Assembly (NCBI GenBank): GCA_023394035.1
Contig: JAEXBK010000096.1
Coordinates: 1 to 14,506 of the forward strand
DNA length: 14,506 bases
Direction: 5' to 3'
From: Bacillota bacterium
GTDB lineage: Bacteria > Bacillota > Clostridia > Peptostreptococcales > Anaerovoracaceae
The notes beneath the pieces were generated by a model. That model saw nothing but the letters and a program-made list of their open reading frames with translations, was not told the origin of the DNA and did no database searches. Below, in pieces: positions 5,979 to 11,634 of the stretch. Numbering within the stretch: position 1 is the stretch's first letter; each line of letters opens with the position of its first letter. Position numbers and translations under genes: made by a program.

Positions 5979-7988
5979 ATGAACAGTTGGATCGTTCCTG
6001 CAGCCGCTGCTGTCGGTCTGCTTGTGGCATTTTGCCTCGCAAGCTGGATCAGCAAAGCTGACGAAGGAACAGACAGAATGAAGGAAATTGCAGGTTATAT
6101 CAGAGAAGGCGCTATGGCGTTCCTTTTCAGAGAATACAAGACGATGGTTATCGTTATTGTTGTTCTTTTCCTGCTTCTCGGCTTTGGACTTAATAGCTGG
6201 ACAACGGCTGTGCTTTATGTAATCGGTGCGCTGCTTTCCGTCCTTGCCGGATATTTCGGAATGAACGTTGCCACAAAGGGTAATGTCAGAACTGCTAATG
6301 CAGCAAGAACTCACGGTATGCCTAAGGCGCTTGCTGTAGCTTTCAGAAGCGGTGCTGTCATGGGTCTTTGTGTTTCGGGACTCGGTTTATTCGGTCTTGG
6401 AGTTATTTTCAGCGTTCTTGATTTTGCTACAGTTACACAGTGTGTAACCGGCTTCGGACTCGGTGCATCATCGATGGCTTTGTTCGGTCGTGTAGGCGGC
6501 GGAATATATACAAAAGCTGCTGACGTAGGTGCTGACCTTGTAGGTAAGGTAGAAGCAGGTATTCCGGAGGATGATCCGAGAAACCCTGCTGTTATAGCAG
6601 ATAATGTAGGTGATAACGTAGGTGACGTAGCAGGAATGGGATCGGACCTTTTCGAATCATATGTAGGTTCTATCATTTCAGCTATCATGCTTGCGGCAGT
6701 TGCAGTAAAAACGGCACCTGCAGGAGCAATGTTTGACGAAACTACAGCGGCGCTGTTCCCGCTCATACTTTCGGCAGTCGGCATAATAGCTTCAGTTATA
6801 GGAATCCTCATGGTAAGAGGCGGTGATAATGTCAACCCGGCAAAGGCGCTCAATATGGGAACATATGTCAGCGGAATCATCGTAATCGTAGTTGCAGTTG
6901 TACTGAGCAAGTACATGCTCGGAACATATAACTATGCGTGGGCTATTATAGCAGGTCTCGTTTGCGGTATCGCAATAGGTAAGATAACGGAAATATACAC
7001 ATCAGGAGATTACGGATTTGTAAGAAAGATTGCCGACCAGTCACAGACAGGTGCTGCAACGACTATTATTTCAGGACTTGGCGTAGGTATGAATTCCACA
7101 CTCGTTCCAATCGTGCTGATTGCGATAGGAATCTTTGTTGCGTACAAATTCGGAGGCGTTTATGGTATTGCACTTTCCGCAGTTGGAATGCTTTCGACAA
7201 CAGGAATGACAGTAGCTGTTGATGCTTACGGCCCTGTTTCCGACAATGCAGGCGGTATCGCCGAGATGTCGGGACTTCCTGAGGACGTAAGAGAAATTAC
7301 AGATAAGCTCGACTCGGTAGGAAACACTACAGCAGCTATCGGTAAGGGTTTTGCAATCGGTTCGGCTGCGCTTACAGCACTTGCACTTTTCGTTTCATAT
7401 GCAGAAGTTGCAAAGGTAGAAATCGTAAGCCTTCTTAACCCTATGGTAATAATCGGTCTTTTCATCGGAGCTATGCTTCCGTTCCTGTTCTCGGCTATGA
7501 CGATGAACTCGGTAGGTAAGGCTGCAAACCAGATGATTGAAGAAGTAAGAAGACAGTTCAGAGAAGATAAGGGCATCATGGAAGGCACATCAAAGCCTGA
7601 CTACGCTAAGTGCGTAAGCATTTCAACGAGCGCTGCTCTTAAGGAAATGCTCGTACCTGCTCTTATGGCAATCATCGTTCCGCTTTTCGTAGGATTTGTT
7701 GTAGGCAAGGAAGCTCTTGCGGGAACTCTTGCAGGTGCTCTTGCATCAGGTGTTCTCCTTGCAATAATGATGGCAAACGCAGGTGGTGCATGGGATAATG
7801 CGAAGAAGTACATCGAATCAGGTCATTTCGGAGGCAAAGGCAGCGAACCTCATAAGGCTGCTGTTGTAGGAGACACTGTAGGCGATCCGTTCAAGGATAC
7901 ATCAGGACCTTCAATCAACATTCTCATCAAGCTGATGACAATTGTTGCAGTAGTATTTGCACCGCTCTTCGGAAACGGAATACTGTAA
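5979..7988 (+). CDS. hppA: Membrane-bound ion-pumping pyrophosphatase, K+-dependent type
   Basis: The 669-residue polytopic protein is a complete membrane pyrophosphatase, with about 16 predicted helices. It hydrolyses PPi from biosynthesis and pumps H+ and/or Na+ across the cell membrane. The PPi/Mg site is intact: DVGADLVGKVE (182-192), EDDPRNP (197-203), DNVGDNVGD (208-216) and the C-terminal GDTVGDPFKDTSGPS. The K+-dependence switch is GNTTAAIGKG with Ala452 and Gly455, where K+-independent enzymes have Lys and Thr, so a K+-dependent enzyme is predicted. Glu226 in SDLFESYVGS sits where Na+-pumping enzymes keep their gate glutamate, but some K+-dependent H+ pumps share it, so the ion is not settled. 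A strong AGAGGAGGG ribosome binding site precedes the ATG, and a good terminator follows the stop. Confidence 0.96.
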   Translation: MNSWIVPAAAAVGLLVAFCLASWISKADEGTDRMKEIAGYIREGAMAFLFREYKTMVIVIVVLFLLLGFGLNSWTTAVLYVIGALLSVLAGYFGMNVATKGNVRTANAARTHGMPKALAVAFRSGAVMGLCVSGLGLFGLGVIFSVLDFATVTQCVTGFGLGASSMALFGRVGGGIYTKAADVGADLVGKVEAGIPEDDPRNPAVIADNVGDNVGDVAGMGSDLFESYVGSIISAIMLAAVAVKTAPAGAMFDETTAALFPLILSAVGIIASVIGILMVRGGDNVNPAKALNMGTYVSGIIVIVVAVVLSKYMLGTYNYAWAIIAGLVCGIAIGKITEIYTSGDYGFVRKIADQSQTGAATTIISGLGVGMNSTLVPIVLIAIGIFVAYKFGGVYGIALSAVGMLSTTGMTVAVDAYGPVSDNAGGIAEMSGLPEDVREITDKLDSVGNTTAAIGKGFAIGSAALTALALFVSYAEVAKVEIVSLLNPMVIIGLFIGAMLPFLFSAMTMNSVGKAANQMIEEVRRQFREDKGIMEGTSKPDYAKCVSISTSAALKEMLVPALMAIIVPLFVGFVVGKEALAGTLAGALASGVLLAIMMANAGGAWDNAKKYIESGHFGGKGSEPHKAAVVGDTVGDPFKDTSGPSINILIKLMTIVAVVFAPLFGNGIL

Positions 7989-8013
7989 GACAATATCATA
8001 TAGGTACATACTT

Positions 8014-8043
8014 AAGGCGGGAGTTTTCTAACTCTCGCTTTTT
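8014..8043 (+). terminator. Intrinsic terminator of hppA
   Basis: GCGGGAGTT (8017-8025) pairs with AACTCTCGC (8030-8038) with one G-U pair and a four-base loop, followed by TTTTT (8039-8043). The stem can be lengthened by flanking A-T pairs. It lies about 26 bases after the hppA stop. Confidence 0.88.
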
Positions 8044-8044
8044 G

Positions 8045-8073
8045 CTGTCAAAAGTAAATCTGATTCACATAAT
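8045..8073 (+). promoter_or_regulatory. Candidate promoter directly behind the hppA terminator
   Basis: CTGTCA (8045-8050, 4 of 6 to TTGACA), exactly 17 bases, then CATAAT (8068-8073, 5 of 6 to TATAAT). Transcription would begin near 8080 and enter the structured, gene-free region described next. The match is good but AT-rich spacers produce such pairs by chance. Confidence 0.45.
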
Positions 8074-8121
8074 ATGAGAGAACGCTGAAGCGCAGGAAAA
8101 TCTAACGAATGCAAGCTATCC

Positions 8122-8223
8122 CCGTAGATATTCATCTTGTTTTTATGTATATTTAAGAATTATTCATAAAAAAAACAGATAATATCTACGGAAAGAGTTC
8201 AGAGCAAGATTTCTGTAGATATT
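8122..8223 (+). repeat. Three GTAGATATT units in direct-inverted-direct order
   Basis: CCGTAGATATT occurs at 8122-8132, its exact reverse complement at 8181-8191, and CTGTAGATATT at 8213-8223. The first pair extends to CCGTAGATATTCATCTTG (8122-8139) against CAGATAATATCTACGG (8176-8191), 16 pairs with two bulged bases, and TTTTTATG (8140-8147) pairs further in with CATAAAAA (8165-8172). The second pair extends to 14 bp with one G-U and a 15-base loop. Confidence 0.85.
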
Positions 8224-8230
8224 TGAGATG

Positions 8231-8264
8231 AAATGATGCATAAAAAAAATTTATGCATCATTTT
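8231..8264 (+). terminator. Perfect 14-bp AT-rich hairpin ending in TTTT
   Basis: AAATGATGCATAAA (8231-8244) and TTTATGCATCATTT (8250-8263) are perfect reverse complements around five A residues. The right arm ends in TTTT, so on the plus strand it resembles a weak, AT-rich terminator. It contains two ATGCAT palindromes and could instead be a protein-binding or cruciform site. Confidence 0.5.
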
Positions 8265-8377
8265 AAGAGAAAGTGATACGCTCGGCAGGAACTGCAAAAG
8301 CAGGAAAGTGCGACTCATGGAAAACACGGCAAAATTCAAAAAAATAATGCGTGAAAATAGGATGAATAAGTGCACAG
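8265..8377. other. Gene-free stretch with GCAGGAA repeats before the crt terminator
   Basis: No open frame with a ribosome binding site is seen. GCAGGAA occurs at 8285-8291 and 8300-8306, and also at 8092-8098 near the start of the candidate RNA. The spacing ACGCT-n-GCAGGAA is shared between 8082-8098 and 8278-8291. CTGC at 8292-8295 can pair with the GCAG on either side, another direct-inverted-direct arrangement. Confidence 0.4.
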
Positions 8378-8406
8378 AAAAACAGGACTCCGGTGAGGGA
8401 GTCCTG
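8378..8406 (-). terminator. Intrinsic terminator of crt
   Basis: Read on the minus strand, CAGGACTCC (8406-8398) pairs with GGAGTCCTG (8391-8383), nine perfect pairs and a six-base loop, followed by TTTTT (8382-8378). It lies 19 bases after the crt stop. Confidence 0.92.
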
Positions 8407-8425
8407 CTATAGATGACATACATTA

Positions 8426-9202
8426 CTATCTGTTCTTGAATTCGGCAGGACGCTTTTCGAGGAATGCGGTCATGCCTTCGGTTTTGTCCTCTGAACCGAA
8501 GGCAGCCGTAAAGGTTTCAATCTCGAAAACGCTTGCGCTCTTGATGTCCATATCAAAGCCGTTATTGATTGCGCTCTTTGCAGTTGAAACTGCAATAGGA
8601 GCTTTGCTCATGATGGTTCTTGCAAGCTTTTCGGCTTCTGCCATGAGTTCTTCAGGAGCCGCGAGTTTTTCTACAAGACCGATTCTGTAAGCTTCGTCAG
8701 CACCTATAATTTCAGCGGAAAAAATCAGATATTTTGCCATGCCGCGTCCGACAAGTCTCGAAAGTCTCTGTGTACCTCCAAAGCCCGGTATTATTCCAAG
8801 ACCAACTTCAGGCTGACCGAACTTGGCTTTTTCTGACGCTATGCGGATGTCACAAGCCATAGCAAGCTCACAGCCACCACCGAGCGCAAAACCGTTCACA
8901 GCGGCGATTACAGGCTTAGAAAGGGCTTCTATTTTATTCATTACCTGATGACCGTTTATCATCATCTGACGACCCTCGAGAGCATTGAGCTTATTCATCT
9001 GAGCGATGTCAGCTCCCGCAACAAATGCGCGTCCTTCTCCGGTAACGATTACAGCTCTTACGGCTTCATCATTTTCGATGGCGTTAAAAGCATCATAGAG
9101 CTCGGAGAGAACATCCATATTAAGTGCGTTCATTGCCTGCGGTCTGTTGATAGTTACAACAGCAAGACCGTCATTAAGCTCATATTTGATATTTTCGTAC
9201 AT
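8426..9202 (-). CDS. crt: Enoyl-CoA hydratase/crotonase (short-chain)
   Basis: The 258-residue protein has the normal length of a crotonase and hydrates crotonyl-CoA to 3-hydroxybutyryl-CoA, or the reverse, in butyrate-type metabolism or beta-oxidation. The oxyanion-hole segments are AFVAGADIAQM (59-69) and GFALGGGCELA (104-114). Both catalytic acids are present: Glu112 in GCELAM and Glu132 in GQPEVGLG. The substrate-pocket segment GIIPGFGGTQRLSRLVG is standard. AGGAAGAG upstream of the ATG is the ribosome binding site. The usual butyrate partners (hbd, bcd, etfAB, thl) are not next to it; it stands alone downstream of thiT, with its own candidate promoter and a strong terminator. Whether it works in butyrate formation or another acyl-CoA pathway cannot be decided from this window. 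Confidence 0.92.
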   Translation of the reverse strand: MYENIKYELNDGLAVVTINRPQAMNALNMDVLSELYDAFNAIENDEAVRAVIVTGEGRAFVAGADIAQMNKLNALEGRQMMINGHQVMNKIEALSKPVIAAVNGFALGGGCELAMACDIRIASEKAKFGQPEVGLGIIPGFGGTQRLSRLVGRGMAKYLIFSAEIIGADEAYRIGLVEKLAAPEELMAEAEKLARTIMSKAPIAVSTAKSAINNGFDMDIKSASVFEIETFTAAFGSEDKTEGMTAFLEKRPAEFKNR

Positions 9203-9247
9203 AATAACTCTTCCTTTCGTACTGACTAAATAGGAAACCTTGTTAAT

Positions 9248-9276
9248 AATGTAACACTTTATAAGGTGGATTTCAA
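9248..9276 (-). promoter_or_regulatory. Promoter of crt, overlapping the thiT 3' end
   Basis: On the minus strand TTGAAA (9276-9271), a 17-base spacer and TACATT (9253-9248) preceded by TG, an extended -10. The -35 lies inside the last codons of thiT. There is no terminator between thiT and crt, so crt may be transcribed both from here and by read-through from the TPP-controlled promoter. Confidence 0.6.
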
Positions 9277-9900
9277 GCGTTCAAAAGCTTTCTTTACAGG
9301 AGGAAGTGAAATAATTATGCATGTAATGATTCCTTCAACTCCTAAATACGTAATGTTGTACCAAAGCGACCATGTTACCGGGTTCCAGCCTTCAGGAGCA
9401 TATTCGGCAAAGAAGATGATTCCTGAAATTACGGCAAAGATATATCTGCCGACAACGCCTGTGACATAAGCCTTGAGCAGTCCGTTACTGCTGTTCTTCC
9501 AGATACCGCCAAGTCCGAGTGCTCCGAATGCGAAAGGATAGTCGATGAGGAGCTGAGCAGGGTGGATGACATAAGGGCCCATTATGAGGTTGAGCAGTCC
9601 GAGACATATACCTGCAATGACACCCTGTCTTGTTCCGAAAGCATATGCGATAAGTGCGATAGGAAGCATCGAAAGCGGTGTAACAGAGCCGCCCTGAGGC
9701 ATACGGAAAAGAGTAATTGCGGAAAGTGCCATAGCTACAGCCACCATAATTGCGGAAAGCGTCATGGCTTTGATGTCAACGTTCTTTTTTCCCTTGCGAG
9801 GAATAAGTATAAGTGCGAACAGAACCAACATTACGATTACAGTAATTATCTGTCCCGACTTTGACTCAAAAAATGGTTGAAGTGATTCATAATTGAACAT
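9259..9900 (-). CDS. thiT: ThiT, substrate-binding S component of a thiamine ECF transporter
   Basis: I set the start at 9900, giving 213 residues, because GGAGG lies eight bases upstream; an upstream in-frame ATG at 9954 lies inside the riboswitch leader. ThiT (YuaJ) binds thiamine in the membrane and works with the shared EcfA-EcfA'-EcfT module, which is not in this window. Diagnostic segments are RMPQGGSV (66-73), HPAQLLIDYPFAF (113-125), and GRYIFAVISGIIFF (151-164) followed by EYAPEGW. The family usually has about 180-200 residues and six helices; here an extra N-terminal hydrophobic helix (about 18-34) precedes a basic linker and the canonical part. Aligned by eye to L. lactis ThiT from memory, the binding residues His125 and Tyr146 are Ala156 and Trp177 here, while the Asn151 equivalent (Asn182) is kept. 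The TPP riboswitch directly upstream supports the assignment. Confidence 0.9.
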   Translation of the reverse strand: MFNYESLQPFFESKSGQIITVIVMLVLFALILIPRKGKKNVDIKAMTLSAIMVAVAMALSAITLFRMPQGGSVTPLSMLPIALIAYAFGTRQGVIAGICLGLLNLIMGPYVIHPAQLLIDYPFAFGALGLGGIWKNSSNGLLKAYVTGVVGRYIFAVISGIIFFAEYAPEGWNPVTWSLWYNITYLGVEGIITCIIISLPPVKKAFERLKSTL

Positions 9901-9931
9901 AAAAAAAACCTCCGTTCTTAAGTGGAGGGGA
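9898..9931 (-). promoter_or_regulatory. Expression platform of the TPP riboswitch: SD inside a terminator-like hairpin
   Basis: On the minus strand CCTCC (9928-9924) pairs with GGAGG (9913-9909), a ten-base loop between, and eight T residues follow (9908-9901) directly before the ATG at 9900-9898. GGAGG is the thiT Shine-Dalgarno sequence and the U-tract is its spacer, so one hairpin could both hide the SD and end transcription. The adjoining TCCCCT (9931-9926) is complementary to AGGGGA in the aptamer (10042-10037), a possible anti-structure. Confidence 0.7.
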
Positions 9932-9959
9932 ACTGAAATTGAATATCTCATCAAAAGCG

Positions 9960-10050
9960 TTGTACGCTCCCTACGACGGTATTATCCGTATCAGGTAATG
10001 AGGGTCTTACCAAATCTGGTAACTCTCAGCAAAAGCTCCCCTTGCGATCA
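9960..10050 (-). promoter_or_regulatory. TPP riboswitch (THI box) upstream of thiT
   Basis: The minus strand carries the conserved THI-box elements in order: AAGGGGAGC, GCTGAGAG (around 10030-10023), ACCCTC, ACCTGAT (around 9996-9990), GGATAAT (9987-9981) and CGTAGGGA (9975-9968). The variable P3 arm is TTACCAGATTTGGTAA. The aptamer binds thiamine pyrophosphate and normally turns the gene off when TPP is plentiful. Confidence 0.97.
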
Positions 10051-10056
10051 CTATTT

Positions 10057-10085
10057 AAGATAATACTGATAAACGGTTTTGTCAA
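10057..10085 (-). promoter_or_regulatory. Promoter of the thiT riboswitch transcript
   Basis: On the minus strand a perfect TTGACA (10085-10080), a 17-base spacer and TATCTT (10062-10057, 4 of 6). Transcription would start near 10050, exactly at the aptamer's 5' edge. It lies just after the thiN stop, so thiT does not depend on thiN transcription. Confidence 0.8.
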
Positions 10086-10091
10086 TATTAC

Positions 10092-10724
10092 TTATTTTTT
10101 TATATCCTGCGACTGAACAACAAGAAGCTTACCGGAAGAGAAGGAAATAAGAGCTTCATCGCCGGTGATCTCGTTGCTGACTCCGAGCGTAGTCTCACAG
10201 ACAAGCTCCTTATCGGTAAGCTCGTATTTGCAGCCTTTGATCGTAAGTCCACCGACGCTTCCGCCGTAGGCTATAAGTCCGAGAAATTTGAAATCGTGCT
10301 TTTGTATGCGGTGTTCACCCGGATGTAGCATGAAGGTACGGTTTTGTCCGTCGAGAAAAACTATATGAGCTTTTTTGCAATGCTTTGCCATGATACCGAG
10401 ATTGCCGAGCGTGTGGTCGAGTCTGCCTCCTATGCCTCCGAGAACAAATACTTCGGTGCATCCTTTTGAAATACAATAGTCGATTGCGGCCTCGCTGTCC
10501 GTAATATCCTTTACGTTAGGGAGGATTATGCGGTTCTCCATATCGTCTGATGGAGGGAGGGGAGCCGAATCGTGATCGCCTATGTATACCTCAGGTGTAA
10601 CTCCAAGCGCACGGGCATAAAGATATCCTCCGTCTGCGCTTACTGTCAAATCAAACTTTCTGTGCAGCCTGATCTTTGTTATATGTTCGATATGGCTTGT
10701 TATTATCAGAGCGGTTTTAGTCAT
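10092..10724 (-). CDS. thiN: Thiamine pyrophosphokinase
   Basis: The 210-residue enzyme transfers pyrophosphate from ATP to thiamine, giving the active cofactor TPP; the family is usually 205-220 residues. N-terminal catalytic motifs are VSADGG (28-33), GDHDS (49-53, where most members have GDFDS), KDITDSEAAIDYC (72-84) and GGIGGRLDHTLGNL (96-109). The C-terminal thiamine-binding domain ends with TTLGVSNE. An AGGGGG ribosome binding site is five bases before the ATG. It stands directly upstream of the thiT riboswitch but has its own promoter, so imported thiamine (ThiT) is converted by ThiN to TPP, which then represses thiT. No de novo thiamine genes are visible; the pair fits an organism that relies at least partly on salvage. 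Confidence 0.93.
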   Translation of the reverse strand: MTKTALIITSHIEHITKIRLHRKFDLTVSADGGYLYARALGVTPEVYIGDHDSAPLPPSDDMENRIILPNVKDITDSEAAIDYCISKGCTEVFVLGGIGGRLDHTLGNLGIMAKHCKKAHIVFLDGQNRTFMLHPGEHRIQKHDFKFLGLIAYGGSVGGLTIKGCKYELTDKELVCETTLGVSNEITGDEALISFSSGKLLVVQSQDIKK

Positions 10725-10733
10725 GATGCCCCC

Positions 10734-10762
10734 TTTGCAAATGAGAATTTATAATATATAAT
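10734..10762 (+). promoter_or_regulatory. Promoter of the DUF975 gene
   Basis: TTTGCA (10734-10739), a 17-base spacer and a perfect TATAAT (10757-10762). The -35 is the same variant as in the rpoN promoter. Transcription would begin near 10769, about 42 bases before the GTG start. Confidence 0.65.
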
Positions 10763-10763
10763 C

Positions 10764-10792
10764 ATTATAAATGAATTAACAAAAAAAGCCAA
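10764..10792 (-). promoter_or_regulatory. Promoter of thiN
   Basis: On the minus strand TTGGCT (10792-10787, 4 of 6), a 17-base spacer and a perfect TATAAT (10769-10764). Transcription would begin near 10757, so it runs through the -10 and -35 of the divergent DUF975 promoter. Confidence 0.65.
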
Positions 10793-10810
10793 CATAACAG
10801 GAGAAAACAC

Positions 10811-11608
10811 GTGAACAATTACAATTATATTATAGTTCAGGAATCGTCGGCCGAAATTAAGGCCATAGCAAGGAATATACTTAAGAACAACTGGCAGCGT
10901 ATGCTCATCTGCTCACTGCTGTTTACAGTTTTGTCAGGCTCTCTGCCTGTAATACTCGGAAACTCATTCAAGATGTTTCAGGTTACCCAATATATTGAGG
11001 GATACGGACCTTACACATATTCATTTCTTCCGAGCATATACGACTTCTTTTTGACAGGAGCTTTTACACTCGGATTTGCATTTCTTGTGCTAAACTTCGT
11101 GCGTACGGGAAATGCAAGGGTAGGTCTGATGTTCAAGGGGTTTGAATATTATCTCAAGGCGTTTTTGCTTATGCTCATAATGAGCGTTTTGGTAATCTTT
11201 TGGATGTGCCTGTTCATTATTCCGGGCTTCATAGCGATATACAGGTATTCGCAAGCCTTCTATATACTCGCTGATGACCCGTCAAAGGGCGTAATGCAGT
11301 GCATCAGAGAATCAAAGGAGATGATGCTCGGAAACAAAGGCAAGCTCTTCTTTGTGCATCTTTCATTTTTCGGATGGGCACTGCTCATTTCCGTTATAGC
11401 GACATTTATTGCAAGAGCGATACCGTTTTTTGCAAGCGGAATAGGATTTCATATACTGCTTACAGTGTTCGGATTGTTCTTAAGCGTATACCTTTCGATA
11501 ACTGTAGCAATATTTTATGAGCTTGCTTCGGGACATCTTATGAAAAAAGAAACATTTGTAAATACAAATAACCCGTTCAGCGAGAACGGGTCATCAAACG
11601 GATTTTAA
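10811..11608 (+). CDS. DUF975 family integral membrane protein
   Basis: The start is a GTG supported by AGGAG seven bases upstream. The 265-residue protein begins with a short soluble segment SSAEIKAIARNILKNNWQRM, typical of DUF975, then has about five or six membrane helices (about residues 30-50, 75-97, 115-142, 185-208 and 215-240). The family hallmarks are PGFIAIYRYSQAFYILADDP (about 143-162), then IRESKEMMLGNKGKLFFVHLSF and FGWALL. The charged tail ends KKETFVNTNNPFSENGSSNG. The function is unknown; family members are common in Firmicutes. It is divergent from thiN and convergent with the pseudouridine synthase gene, so it appears to be monocistronic. Confidence 0.88.
   Translation: MNNYNYIIVQESSAEIKAIARNILKNNWQRMLICSLLFTVLSGSLPVILGNSFKMFQVTQYIEGYGPYTYSFLPSIYDFFLTGAFTLGFAFLVLNFVRTGNARVGLMFKGFEYYLKAFLLMLIMSVLVIFWMCLFIIPGFIAIYRYSQAFYILADDPSKGVMQCIRESKEMMLGNKGKLFFVHLSFFGWALLISVIATFIARAIPFFASGIGFHILLTVFGLFLSVYLSITVAIFYELASGHLMKKETFVNTNNPFSENGSSNGF
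11554..11591. terminator. Two adjacent hairpins in the 3' end of the DUF975 gene
   Basis: ATTTGTA (11554-11560) pairs with TACAAAT (11563-11569), and ACCCGTTC (11571-11578) pairs with GAACGGGT (11584-11591), eight perfect pairs with a five-base loop. On the minus strand the second stem is followed by TTATTTGTATTT, so it may terminate the pepF-nadK-rluA transcript. On the plus strand no T-run follows. It lies inside the DUF975 coding region. Confidence 0.5.
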
Positions 11609-11634
11609 CAGTAGTCAGGCTTTCAACAGAAGAC

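Larger units (their letters stand above)
8078..8264 (+). ncRNA. Candidate small RNA, about 185 nt, unidentified
   Basis: No convincing protein gene lies here, yet the stretch is bounded by a candidate promoter (8045-8073) and a terminator-like hairpin (8231-8264). Inside are two competing stems: 8122-8139 with 8176-8191, or 8181-8194 with 8210-8223. The central arm is shared, so both cannot form at once, which is the layout of a conformational switch. The 5' part (GAGAGAACGCTGAAGCGCAGGAA) resembles bases 8266-8291 just after the hairpin. I compared it by eye with TPP, glycine, c-di-GMP, SAM, THF, fluoride and 6S RNA consensus patterns and saw no match. It is inferred from structure alone. Confidence 0.4.

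Noticed and set aside
6311..6916. A 201-codon minus-strand frame inside hppA
   Set aside because: Its Ala/Pro/Thr/Ser-rich translation is the typical shadow of a membrane protein gene on the other strand.
8122..8223. A short CRISPR array or retron msr/msd, because of repeated and inverted units
   Set aside because: Repeats are only 9-11 bases, alternate in orientation and have irregular spacing; no cas or reverse transcriptase gene is nearby.
8199..8423. A 74-codon minus-strand frame in the hppA-crt intergenic region
   Set aside because: It runs through the crt terminator and the 14-bp hairpin, has no ribosome binding site and no recognisable motif.
9562..9864. A 100-codon plus-strand frame opposite thiT
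   Set aside because: The Cys/His-rich translation is a reverse-strand shadow of a hydrophobic gene; thiT is supported by riboswitch, SD and motifs.
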